From the NCBI GenBank assembly GCA_019285715.1, contig CP079108.1, positions 744,001-808,000 of the forward strand: 64,000 nt of DNA, read 5' to 3'. This stretch comes from Sphingosinicellaceae bacterium. Lineage in GTDB: Bacteria > Pseudomonadota > Alphaproteobacteria > Sphingomonadales > Sphingomonadaceae. The notes beneath the pieces are model-generated. The model saw only the letters and a list, made by a program, of their open reading frames with translations. It was not told where the DNA came from and searched no databases. A program made the position numbers and the translations under genes. Shown piece by piece: positions 1 through 8,458 of this stretch. Position 1 is the first letter of the stretch; every line of letters starts with the position of its first letter.

Positions 1-733
1 AGCCGGCGCCCGGAATATAAACCTCGGCCCATGCGTGGAGGTCGGTGAAGTCGGTGCGGGTACCCTGCGCGCCCGAGACCGGGTCGATGTCGGCCTTGAG
101 CTGGATCAAATAACCCGACACGAAACGCGCCGCCATGCCCATCCGGCGCAGCAGCTGGACCAGCAGCCAAGCGCTGTCGCGGCACGAGCCGAGCGCCAGT
201 GCGAGCGTTTCGTCGGGAGTCTGCACCCCGACCTCCATGCGCACCGTGTACTCGACGGCGCGCGCGATCTGCTCGTTGACCCCGACAATGAAGTCGACGG
301 TACCCTTGCCCTCAAGGCGCAGGTCGCTGAACATCTTTTCAAGCAGCGGCCCGCCGTCGTCGACGACCAGGTAGGGCGACAGATCCTGCGCCAGTTGCTC
401 GGGATAATTGAACGGCAGCGTCGTCGCGTACGGCTCGACGAAAAAGTCGAACGGGTTGATCACCACCATCTCGGCGGTCATGTCGACGACGATGCTGAAC
501 TCGGTGGTCGGCTCCGGAAAAACGATCCGCGCCAGCCAGTTACCGTGCGGGTCCTGCTGCCAGTTGATGAAGTGCGCCGCCGGCGTCACCTTCATCGAAT
601 AGCTCGGGATCCGGGTCCGGGTGTGCGGGGCCGGCCGCAAGCGGACAACGTGCGGCCCGAGCGTGACGGGCTCGTTGTAACGGTATCTGGTAACGTGATT
701 GAGTGCAGCGACGACGGACAGGGTATTTCCCAA
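1..733 (-). CDS. Transglutaminase-like protein, N-terminal part (gene runs off the window)
   Basis: The first 244 codons are present; the rest lies beyond base 1. The protein opens with the beta-rich N-terminal domain of bacterial transglutaminase-like proteins (HVTRYRY near residue 13, VVRLRPAP near 29). The papain-like core follows, with the presumed catalytic Cys182 in GSCRDSAW and His231 in [10 protein letters not shown] place the start at a TTG (731-733) because an in-frame TAA lies two codons upstream and the first ATG is only at codon 47, inside the domain. Family members with this beginning are often about 1100 residues and carry a DUF2126 C-terminal half; that part cannot be seen here. 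Proteins of this kind usually cluster with other transglutaminase-like genes, as here. The physiological substrate is not known to me. Confidence 0.85.
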   Translation of the reverse strand, partial: MGNTLSVVAALNHVTRYRYNEPVTLGPHVVRLRPAPHTRTRIPSYSMKVTPAAHFINWQQDPHGNWLARIVFPEPTTEFSIVVDMTAEMVVINPFDFFVEPYATTLPFNYPEQLAQDLSPYLVVDDGGPLLEKMFSDLRLEGKGTVDFIVGVNEQIARAVEYTVRMEVGVQTPDETLALALGSCRDSAWLLVQLLRRMGMAARFVSGYLIQLKADIDPVSGAQGTRTDFTDLHAWAEVYIPGAG

Positions 734-800
734 ACATTACCGAGGAGCGACCTACCTTAGCGAGCGCTCCCGGCATCGGCAACGCACGTCGGGGGCGGGT

Positions 801-1628
801 TCAGGCGGGCGTTAGCTCGATGGTCGCGACTTCGTCGGTGTGGACCTTGAAGCCGTTGAGCCAGACCGGGCCGAAGGTCGTGGTCAGGGCGGTGTCGGTG
901 GCGTCGCGGCCATGGGCCATCAGGATGCGGCCGATGCGCGGGCGGTTGTGCCGGGCGTCGAAAGTGTACCACTGGCCGCCGAGATAGGCCTCGAACCAGG
1001 CGTGAAAATCCATGTCGGTCGCCGCCGGGGGAACTCCGATATCGCCGAGGTAGCCGGTGCAATAGCGTGCCGGGATGTTCATGCAGCGGCACAGCGCAAT
1101 CGCGAGGTGGGCGAAGTCGCGGCACACTCCGACACGGTGCTCGTGGCCTTCGTGCGCGGTCCGGGTCGCGTCGGCGTGCTCGTAGCCGTACTGCAGGCGC
1201 TGGTGCGAGTATTCGACGATCGCCTGGACCCGGCCCCAGCCGGGTTCGATGCCTCCGAACTGGTTCCACGCCAGCCCCGACATGCGGTCGGTCTCGCAGT
1301 AGCGGCTGCCCAGCAGGTAGATCAGCACGTCGTCCGGCAGGTCCGCGACATGGTGCTGGACGGCATCGGGCACATACGCATCGGGCTCGCCGCTGTCCTC
1401 GATGACCAGGTCGCAGCTGAGCACGGTATCGCCCGGCGGCAGCGTCATCCGCGTACAGACGTTGCCGAAGCGGTCGACATAATCGCGGGTCTCCAGCCCC
1501 CGGCTGGTGACGACGACTTCCGGGGTGCGCAGGTCGGCGACGCGCGATGGGTGGACCTTCAACATCGCGGTCATCGCGGTCGGGACGTTGACGCCGAGAA
1601 TGATTTCGTACCCGGCGCGAATCAGCAT
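801..1628 (-). CDS. Transglutaminase-like cysteine peptidase family protein
   Basis: A 275-residue protein with a complete transglutaminase core: Cys169 in VGVCRDFAHLA, His209 in MDFHAWFEAYL and Asp224 in YTFDARHN form the expected catalytic triad. About 120 N-terminal residues form the usual beta-rich lead-in domain. No signal peptide is visible, so a cytoplasmic location is likely. The ATG at 1626-1628 is preferred over one 18 codons upstream because the protein then begins MLIRAGYEI, as relatives do. It lies 67 bases upstream of the second, larger transglutaminase gene on the same strand and is probably co-transcribed with it. Such pairs often travel with ATP-grasp and alpha-E genes, which would lie outside the window. 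Activity as a protease or amidase is inference from the fold. Confidence 0.85.
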   Translation of the reverse strand: MLIRAGYEIILGVNVPTAMTAMLKVHPSRVADLRTPEVVVTSRGLETRDYVDRFGNVCTRMTLPPGDTVLSCDLVIEDSGEPDAYVPDAVQHHVADLPDDVLIYLLGSRYCETDRMSGLAWNQFGGIEPGWGRVQAIVEYSHQRLQYGYEHADATRTAHEGHEHRVGVCRDFAHLAIALCRCMNIPARYCTGYLGDIGVPPAATDMDFHAWFEAYLGGQWYTFDARHNRPRIGRILMAHGRDATDTALTTTFGPVWLNGFKVHTDEVATIELTPA

Positions 1629-1992
1629 CGAAAACCTCGTTGAGCGAGCGCCTTGGACGGGCGCGTCACGGTGTAGAACCAATGGTCACGACGCGCTGTC
1701 GTTCCCGCCGTCGATCCCATCGAAAATTGATGAGTTCGCACCGGCATTGAGCCGGAGTCCCTTCGGGTGGCAAGGGGTCCGAAGCGGATTTATCGCGCTT
1801 CCGGTTTGCGGCATGCGCGCCCGACGTCCGCACGCCGAATACCGGGCGCTGTGTGCGCAAGATTTTCGCAGTAATCCCACGCGTAGCGCTGGATATAAGG
1901 CTGGCGAGCGGGTCCTCGATTGTCCCCACCCCGTTCGATCGACATGGCGCGGCCAGCCACGTTGCGGTCCCGCCGAATTTCTGTTTTGCGGC
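1629..1992. other. Intergenic stretch without a recognisable gene
   Basis: About 360 bases upstream of the minus-strand transglutaminase gene. Frames open by chance on both strands, but their translations are rich in Arg, Pro and Ser and show no family motif. The promoter of the transglutaminase pair should lie at the left end. The right end may hold decayed upstream parts of the hydrolase remnant that follows, but I cannot align them. Confidence 0.5.
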
Positions 1993-2153
1993 GCCGAATA
2001 TTGGGGCGCGGATTTCGTCGATGCGGGCGCGCTCGGGCACATCAATGCGGCGTCGGGCCTTGGCGTCTGGGATATGGGCAACGGCTGCTCGACGATCTGA
2101 TCGCGGTCGTGCGCCGGCCGGACCTTGCGGTTCGTCCCGCCACGGCCGACTAA
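1993..2153 (+). pseudogene. Remnant of an RBBP9/YdeN-type serine hydrolase (C-terminal end only, frameshifted)
   Basis: In one frame, bases 1993-2076 read WGADFVDAGALGHINAASG followed by LGVWDMG. This is the C-terminal signature of small RBBP9/YdeN alpha/beta hydrolases, including the catalytic His of GHINAASG. The frame then stops at 2098. Shifting by one base near 2076-2079, in a run of Gs, restores a typical ending, GQRLLDDLIAVVRR, which runs to a TAA at 2151. The simplest reading is the loss of one G. The N-terminal two thirds, with the nucleophile Ser, cannot be found upstream, so this is a decayed fragment and not a working enzyme. The match was recognised by eye only, hence moderate confidence. 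Confidence 0.45.
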
Positions 2154-2184
2154 GTCGTTCGACTTTCCGGAGCTCGCGGACCCG

Positions 2185-3153
2185 ATGCAACACACGACCG
2201 GTGCGCGACACTTGACCGCCGCGGGCGGCCTGACCCGACGCGCGTTCGGCGTGTCCATCACATCGGCTCTGCTCGCGGCTTGCAGCAAGGGTTCGGATGC
2301 AAAGGCCGACACGCTCTACGTCGGCGACCAGCGTGGTGTCTCGCGGGTCGTGCTGAACGCCGCCGGCAAGCTGAGCGGGCTTCCCTACAAGGTCGAATGG
2401 GCGACATTCCCGAATGCGGCACCGTTGCTCGAAGCGCTCAACGCGGGCGCGATCGACACCGGGATCGGCGGCGATGCGGCGTTTATCCCGGCCATGGCCA
2501 GCGGCGCGGCGATCAAGACCATCGGCGCGCAGAAATACACCGGACTCGGCTCCGTGCTTGTCGTCCGCGGCGATTCGAGCATGCGGTCGCTCGCCGACAT
2601 GGCGGGCAAGACCATTGCGACGACACGCGGCTCGATCGCGCACAACTTCGTCCTGGCAACCTTGGAGAAGCAGGGGCGCCCGTTCGATGCGGTCCGCCTG
2701 GCGTTCATGCCGCCGTCCGACGGCCTGGCGGCGCTGCAGAGCGGGGCGGTCGACGCCTGGGCGGTCTGGGACCCCAACGCGACCGTCGCTGCGCAGGGCG
2801 GCGCCCGGATCATCCATGCCGAGGGCTACGTGACGTCCTACACGCTGCTGTTCGCCAGCGACGGCGCGATTTCGAGTAAGCGATTGATCTTACAGGACTA
2901 ACGGCGACGTCTCTACGCCGGGTGGGAGTGGGCGGCGCAGCACCGCGATGCCTACTCGGAGCTCATGCACCGGGAGACCGGCATCCCGCTCGATATATGG
3001 AAAACCGTGAATAAGCGTACCATTCGTACCGGAGTCCCTATCGACGACACCCTGATCGCCTACGAACAGCAGACCGCCGACCGGTATTTCCGCGCCGGCC
3101 TGCTGCCGAGGAAGCTCGACGTCTGGAAAGGCTTCGATCGCAGCTTCAGCTGA
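2185..3153 (+). pseudogene. SsuA/NrtA-type ABC substrate-binding protein gene interrupted by an in-frame stop
   Basis: The frame encodes a periplasmic solute-binding protein of the sulfonate/nitrate/taurine type. The N-terminus has a twin-arginine motif (TRRAFG) followed by a lipobox (LLAAC, Cys near residue 33), suggesting a Tat-exported lipoprotein. SsuA-like features follow: DTGIGGDAAFIPA, GKTIATTRGSIAH and DAWAVWDPN. A TAA at 2899-2901 ends translation after 238 codons. The same frame continues without a shift for 83 more codons (RRRLYAGWEWAAQHRDAY to RKLDVWKGFDRSFS), which is the normal end of the family. One base change could account for the stop. The start at 2185 has GGAG 12 bases upstream. 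No permease or ATPase gene lies next to it, which agrees with decay of a former transporter. Confidence 0.8.
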
Positions 3154-3202
3154 TCTGACGGCTGAATATCAATCCGGTCCCCGCCCTCGTACACCTGCGG
3201 CG

Positions 3203-5647
3203 ATGGCCAACAATCACCTCGAGATGGCGGCAAGCGGCGGCTGCCGGATCATCGTGATCGTGGCACCGGCGGGCTTCGGGAAAACCCGGATCCTGCGGGA
3301 TTTTGCCAGTTCGCAACGGGCATCGGGTGATTCCGTAGCGTGGCTGGACGGTGAAGCGGCGACACTCTCTCGTGACGGGGCCGCAGCCTTGGCGACCGTT
3401 CGGGAACTTGCGGCGAGCGCCCAGACACTGATCATCGACGGTGCCGACCGGTTGGTAGCGCAAGTGCGCGACATGCTGTGTGCGCTGTTCCTCGACGCTT
3501 CGCCCTCCGGACGCCTCGTCATCTCGCTCCGCAACCACGACGGACTTCATCTCGCGCGCTGGCAGGCAAGCGGCCATGCGACGATCGTCAACGGCACGGC
3601 GCTGCTGCTTCGGCGCAGTGATCTGGCTCGCCTGTGGAAGGGACGGCTGACTGCCGACCAGATGCGCCGGATGGAACGAGTCACGGAAGGCTGGCCCGCG
3701 CCGTCGTGGCTGCTGGGGGAGTATCTGCTGGCCGGTGGCCAGATCGACGATGACGGCGTGTATCTCGAGACCAGCCTGATCGCGTCGTACGTGGCCGAGG
3801 AGGTGCTGGGCGCGCTGCCGGCAGAATGGCTGCCGACGCTGGCAGCGATCAGCACGGCCCCGGGCTTCGATGCCGAACTGCTGCGCATATTGGCGCCAGA
3901 CCCGGCGCTGTCGATCGATACACTGGTCCGCCATCTCGGACCTCTACTGGTCGTCGCCGGGCAGGGGATGTTTCGCTTCAACGCGCTGTTGAACCAGTGC
4001 TTGCGGGGTCTTTTTCATCGGGCCCTGCCAAAAAGCAACGGCACAGCGCTGGAGCAGGTCGCCGATTGGGCAGCGGCCCGCGGCGATATCCTGACCGCGG
4101 CGCGGCTTGTCGTTCAGGGCCCATCACCGAGCCGATTGGCGGAGTATGTCAGGGCCGCCGGCGACTTGCGATTGTGGATGCTGCTTGGCGATCTCCACGA
4201 TCTGGTCGGTATCGCCGGGCCTTTGACGGAAACCGCCCCCGCCCTGATGCTCCTGCGCTGCATCGTGCTGTTAAAGGACGGCGAGGCCGGACAGGCGAAT
4301 GCGCTGTTCGAGCGCGCGATGGCGATCATGCCCGATACCGCCGATGCGCAACGCGATGCGACGATCGTTCACGCCGTGCTCCACATCTACGGGTGCCGGA
4401 CGCTGCTCGCCGCGGACGATGCCATTCTGGTTCGCATCGTGGCGCTGAACAACGACCCAATGCTGCGGATGCTGCTGCCGACCATGTTGGCGATGCGGCA
4501 CTCTCAAAAGGCCGAGTTCGATCACGCGGTTGCCTATTTCCTGGAGGCGCGGGGGCAGGCGCAGCGCACGCATTCGTCGTACCACCGGATGTTCCTCAGC
4601 GTGCATGATGCGACCATAGCGATTGCGCGTGGATCGCTGCCCGAGGCCGGATCGTCGCTAGCCGACGCCAGGCGGCTATGGCGAATGCACTTCCGCGACG
4701 ATCATGGCGCGGAGACCGTGGTGGCCGCGCTCTCAACCCAGCATGCCTTCGAGAGCGGCCGGTTCGCCGACGCGCGGCGCCATCTTCGTCTATCGGGGCA
4801 TCGCTTGCCGGGGTCGGAGGCGTGGCTGGACGTGTATGTGGCGGCCTATGAACCAATGATGCGGTTGCTGGTGATCGACCACGGCATCGGTACGGCCGTC
4901 GCGACGATCGAGGGGCTGTGCAGCCGCCTGCGGGCGCAGAGCCTCGACCGGATTGCCGTGCTGCTCGAGTCCCTTTCGATCTGCCTGACCGGCGAGGCGT
5001 GGCTACTTGGCGCGTTCGAGCAGGCTCAACTCGCGGCGGTCGCTGCCGATGCCCTCGTGATCGACCCGCAGGCATCGTGGCAGGAGCGCGAGTTCCTGCT
5101 GCTGGCGCGGACCTATGTCAGCTTGGCCCGAGACGACTTCGCTGACGCGCGTGATGCCGCCGGGGAATTGATCGACTATGCGCGCGATCGCGGCCTCAAG
5201 CGCAGCCTTGTGCGCGGGCTACTGGTCCGCGCCGCGGTGCTCGACCGCACTGGTGAGGCGAACACGGCGGACCGGGATTTCCGCGACGCCCTGGAAGTCG
5301 GCAACGCGACCGGACTGCGCGCCGCGTTCCAGTTGTTCGGCGGCCCGGCCACCGCGCGCCGGCTGGCGGTCGTCCAGGAAAATCCACCGGCACGGTTGGC
5401 GGACTTCCTGGCTGGATTCCCACAAACGGTGCCGCGGACCCACTTGACCCCGCGCGAGCGCGAGATCCTGCTCGAACTGGCGATCGGCGGGTCGGATAAG
5501 GCGATTGGACGCCGGCTCGGTATCAGCGAGCACGCCGTGCGTTTTCATCTCAAGGGCCTGTTCCGCAAGCTCGGCGTTCGCGACCGGGCGGCAGCGGCGG
5601 CGCGTCAGGATGCCCTTCATGACGGGTTGGGGACTAAAACCTCCTAA
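3203..5647 (+). CDS. MalT-type LuxR family transcriptional regulator (STAND ATPase)
   Basis: An 814-residue regulator. The N-terminus carries a Walker A loop (APAGFGKT, residues 21-28) and a Walker B-like segment (LIIDGADRL, about 78-86), as in the STAND NTPase module of MalT. The middle is alpha-helical and probably repeat-like, the usual ligand-sensing part. The C-terminus is a LuxR-type helix-turn-helix starting at LTPRERE (about 749), with DKAIGRRLGISEHAVRFHL as recognition region. No start codon lies in frame farther upstream before a stop, so ATG 3203 is used; the ATP module therefore begins unusually close to the N-terminus. It lies 49 bases after the broken binding-protein gene and 85 before the hyuA-like gene, on the same strand. 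It is the obvious candidate activator of the downstream cassette; its ligand is unknown. Confidence 0.9.
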   Translation: MANNHLEMAASGGCRIIVIVAPAGFGKTRILRDFASSQRASGDSVAWLDGEAATLSRDGAAALATVRELAASAQTLIIDGADRLVAQVRDMLCALFLDASPSGRLVISLRNHDGLHLARWQASGHATIVNGTALLLRRSDLARLWKGRLTADQMRRMERVTEGWPAPSWLLGEYLLAGGQIDDDGVYLETSLIASYVAEEVLGALPAEWLPTLAAISTAPGFDAELLRILAPDPALSIDTLVRHLGPLLVVAGQGMFRFNALLNQCLRGLFHRALPKSNGTALEQVADWAAARGDILTAARLVVQGPSPSRLAEYVRAAGDLRLWMLLGDLHDLVGIAGPLTETAPALMLLRCIVLLKDGEAGQANALFERAMAIMPDTADAQRDATIVHAVLHIYGCRTLLAADDAILVRIVALNNDPMLRMLLPTMLAMRHSQKAEFDHAVAYFLEARGQAQRTHSSYHRMFLSVHDATIAIARGSLPEAGSSLADARRLWRMHFRDDHGAETVVAALSTQHAFESGRFADARRHLRLSGHRLPGSEAWLDVYVAAYEPMMRLLVIDHGIGTAVATIEGLCSRLRAQSLDRIAVLLESLSICLTGEAWLLGAFEQAQLAAVAADALVIDPQASWQEREFLLLARTYVSLARDDFADARDAAGELIDYARDRGLKRSLVRGLLVRAAVLDRTGEANTADRDFRDALEVGNATGLRAAFQLFGGPATARRLAVVQENPPARLADFLAGFPQTVPRTHLTPREREILLELAIGGSDKAIGRRLGISEHAVRFHLKGLFRKLGVRDRAAAAARQDALHDGLGTKTS

Positions 5648-5679
5648 GTAGGATAGCGTAACCTCCTTGAATCGGCGTT

Positions 5680-5725
5680 GGCATTCAAATGCCTCCCGTG
5701 GCCTCATTGCGCTGTAGCAATGAGG
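5680..5725 (+). promoter_or_regulatory. Two inverted repeats upstream of the hyuA-like gene, one overlapping its ribosome binding site
   Basis: GGCATT-CA-AATGCC lies at 5680-5693. CCTCATTGC (5702-5710) pairs perfectly with GCAATGAGG (5717-5725) across a 6-base loop. The right arm contains GAGG of the presumed Shine-Dalgarno sequence GAGGG (5722-5726), six bases before ATG 5733. The second element could be a hairpin that hides the ribosome binding site, an operator for the LuxR regulator, or a short terminator after the regulator gene. The sequence alone does not decide among these. Confidence 0.5.
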
Positions 5726-5732
5726 GTTTGAC

Positions 5733-7313
5733 ATGCGGGTCGGCGTTGACGTGGGAGGGACCAATACCGATGCCGTACTGGTCGATGCCGGCAGGGTCGT
5801 AGCCTCGGTAAAACGCCTGACCACCGCCGACGTCAGCGAGGGCATCCGCGAAGCGATCGCCGTCCTGCTCAGCGAGTCCGGCGTGCCGGCTACCGAGATT
5901 GACTCGGTGATGATCGGCACGACTCATTTTACCAACGCTTTCGTCCAGGCCGTTGGACTTGCGCGCGTTGCCGCGATCCGTATCGGATTTCCGGCAGCGC
6001 GCAGCATTCCGCCATTCGCTGCCTGGTCGCCGATGCTCCGTGACGCGGTGCGCGGGCCGATCGCGATGATCGCCGGCGGCTTCCAGTTCGACGGGCGCAC
6101 GATATCGCCGCTCGACGAGCCGGCGCTACGCATTATGGCCCGCCGCATCGCCGACGAGGGCATCACCGAGGTCGCGGTCGTGTCGATCTTCGCCCAGGTC
6201 AACGCCGAGCACGAGCAATCGGCCGCCGCCATCCTGATGGACGAGATCCCCGGCATCAGCGTGACCCTGTCGAGCGAGGTCGGCCGCACCGGGCTGATCG
6301 AGCGCGAGAACGCTGCGATCATGAATGCCAGCCTGCGGCCGCTCGCCAATCATGTTGCGCGCGCGTTCGGCCACGCGCTGCACAGCCTCGGCATCGATGC
6401 GCCGTTCTTCGTCAGTCAGAACGACGGGACCTTGATGAGCGCCGCGCACATGCAGCGCTACCCGGTGCTGACCTTCGCCGCCGGGCCGACCAACTCGCTG
6501 CGCGGTGCTTATTTCCTGACCGGCAATGCCGATGCGCTGGTCGCCGACATTGGCGGAACGACATGCGATATCGGGGTGCTCGTCGGCGGTTTCCCGCGGC
6601 AGTCGTCGATGCACGTCGACATCGGCGGCATCCGCACCAACTTCCGCATGCCCGACATCCTGTCGCTGGGGTTGGGCGGGGGCAGCCGCGTTCGCAGCAA
6701 CGGTGATACCGTCACTGTTGGCCCTGACTCGGTCGGCTACCGCATCGCCAACGAGGCGCTTGTGTTCGGCGGCAACACGTTGACCGCGACCGACCTTTGC
6801 GTCGCCGGTGGCTACGGCGACATCGGCGACCGGAGCGCGGTCGAGCGCCTCGACCGGACCATGGTCGAGCGCGGCGTCGTCGAGATGCACCGGCTGCTCG
6901 CGGACGGCCTCGACCGGATGAAGTCGAGCCGGGCGTCGATGCCGCTCATCCTCGTGGGTGGCGGCTCGGTGCTGATCACTCGCGCCCTGCACGGTATCAG
7001 CGACATGATCCGGCCGCCCGACGCCGGTGTCGCCAACGCGGTCGGCGCCGCCATCGGCCAGGTCAGCGGCAGCGTCGACCGGATCTACAACTGCGACCAG
7101 GCCGGGCGCGACGACGCGATCGCCGATGCCAAGGCGCGCGCCACCGAAGCCGCGATCAGCGCCGGTGCCGATGCCGCCACTATCGTGATCACCGAGGTCG
7201 ACGACCTGCCGCTACAATATCTGCCCGGCGGAGCGCGGCGCATCGTCTGCCGTGCCGTCGGCGACCTCGCCAATCTGGGCTCCAGCCTTCGGAAGGATGC
7301 GGCCAATGGTTGA
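5733..7313 (+). CDS. Hydantoinase/oxoprolinase family protein, HyuA-like
   Basis: A 526-residue member of the HyuA/oxoprolinase-A family, whose ATP-dependent members open cyclic amides such as hydantoins or 5-oxoproline. The sugar-kinase/Hsp70-like phosphate loop GVDVGGTNTDAVLVD is at residues 4-18. A second one, VADIGGTTCDIGVLVGG, is near 270-286. The adenosine motif LILVGGGSVLI is near 406. At about 520 residues it has the length of versions that work with a separate DUF917 partner. It overlaps the next gene by eight bases (7306-7313), which implies coupled translation. Expression may respond to the hairpin at its start. The exact substrate cannot be read from sequence; a hydantoin-like ring is inferred from the partner and the NCS1 permease downstream. 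Confidence 0.9.
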   Translation: MRVGVDVGGTNTDAVLVDAGRVVASVKRLTTADVSEGIREAIAVLLSESGVPATEIDSVMIGTTHFTNAFVQAVGLARVAAIRIGFPAARSIPPFAAWSPMLRDAVRGPIAMIAGGFQFDGRTISPLDEPALRIMARRIADEGITEVAVVSIFAQVNAEHEQSAAAILMDEIPGISVTLSSEVGRTGLIERENAAIMNASLRPLANHVARAFGHALHSLGIDAPFFVSQNDGTLMSAAHMQRYPVLTFAAGPTNSLRGAYFLTGNADALVADIGGTTCDIGVLVGGFPRQSSMHVDIGGIRTNFRMPDILSLGLGGGSRVRSNGDTVTVGPDSVGYRIANEALVFGGNTLTATDLCVAGGYGDIGDRSAVERLDRTMVERGVVEMHRLLADGLDRMKSSRASMPLILVGGGSVLITRALHGISDMIRPPDAGVANAVGAAIGQVSGSVDRIYNCDQAGRDDAIADAKARATEAAISAGADAATIVITEVDDLPLQYLPGGARRIVCRAVGDLANLGSSLRKDAANG

Positions 7314-8403
7314 GTTCCTCACCGTCGAGATGATCGACGAGCTCGTCACCGGCGCGGCGTTCCTCGGCACCGGCGGCGGCGGCGACCCCTACATCGGCGC
7401 GTTGCTGTGCCGGGAGGCGCTGGCGCAGCACGGACCGGTGCGGCTGATGCAGCTCGACGAACTCTCCGACCACGACGCGGTCTACACCGCCGCGGCGATG
7501 GGCGCGCCGACGATCCTCATCGAAAAACTGTTGTCGGTCGAGGATGCGGACGGTGCCGTGCGTGCCCTCGAGCGCCACATGGGCCGCACCGCGACCGCGA
7601 TCATCGCGGCCGAGATCGGCGGCATCAACGCCACCCTGCCGATCGCCTACGCCGCAATGCGCGGTCTGCCGATCATCGACGGAGACGGCATGGGGCGCGC
7701 CTTCCCGGCGCTCAACATGACGACCTACAACGTTGCCGGCGTCGGCTGCGCACCGCTGGTGCTGTCGGACGAGTTCGGCGACTATTCGCTGGTCGTTGCC
7801 CGCACCGGCCTGCGCGCCGAGCAGCTGGCACGGTCCCTTGTCGTCGAGTTCGGGGCGAGCGCGACCCTGTCCTGCTACCCGATGACCGGCGCCGAGTGCC
7901 GGCGCGCGGCGGTCGGCGGCAGCATTTCCGCGGCGTTGATGATCGGCACAGCAATCCGCGGCAGCAGTGACGAAACGGCAGAGCCGATCGACCGGTTGCT
8001 GGCCGTGCTCGACAACCATCCGCTCTACGGCGGTGCGCGACGGCTGTTCGACGGCAAGATCACCGGGTTGCGGCGCGACACCAGCCGCGGCTGGGTGCTC
8101 GGGCGCTGCGAGATCGAAAGCCTCGACGGCCAGCGCAACGCCGTCGTCGCGTTCCAGAACGAGAACCTGTCGGTCGAGATCGACGGCGTCGTCCGGGCGA
8201 TCGTCCCGGATCTGATCACCATCGTCGACCGCGAAACCGCGCAGCCGATCCCGACCGAGGCGCTGCGCTACGGCCAGCGCGTCGCGGTCATCGGCTGCCT
8301 CGCACCGGCGGCGCTGCGCACGCCCGAGGCTCTGGTCGTGATGGGGCCGGCGGCCTTCGACCTGCCGGGCAATTATACGCCGATCGATCAACTCGACGGA
8401 TGA
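7306..8403 (+). CDS. DUF917 (S-methyl-thiohydantoin desulfurase-like) protein
   Basis: A 365-residue DUF917 protein. It begins FLTVEMIDELVTGAAFLGTG and continues with the glycine-rich GTGGGGDPYIG (residues 22-32) typical of the family. IIDGDGMGRAFPALNMTTYN near 125 is also characteristic. One family member is known as the S-methyl-thiohydantoin desulfurase of ergothioneine breakdown; many others are fused to or adjacent to HyuA proteins. The ATG at 7306 overlaps the stop region of the hyuA-like gene, so the two are probably subunits or successive enzymes made together. An upstream ATG (7252) would add 18 residues, with no sign of conservation. Action on a small cyclic thio- or imino-amide is inference. 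Confidence 0.85.
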   Translation: MVEFLTVEMIDELVTGAAFLGTGGGGDPYIGALLCREALAQHGPVRLMQLDELSDHDAVYTAAAMGAPTILIEKLLSVEDADGAVRALERHMGRTATAIIAAEIGGINATLPIAYAAMRGLPIIDGDGMGRAFPALNMTTYNVAGVGCAPLVLSDEFGDYSLVVARTGLRAEQLARSLVVEFGASATLSCYPMTGAECRRAAVGGSISAALMIGTAIRGSSDETAEPIDRLLAVLDNHPLYGGARRLFDGKITGLRRDTSRGWVLGRCEIESLDGQRNAVVAFQNENLSVEIDGVVRAIVPDLITIVDRETAQPIPTEALRYGQRVAVIGCLAPAALRTPEALVVMGPAAFDLPGNYTPIDQLDG

Positions 8404-8458
8404 ACACGGGGAAGAGCTTTGCTGGCCGCCAGCGAAATCTTTGAAAGGGGACTATGAG

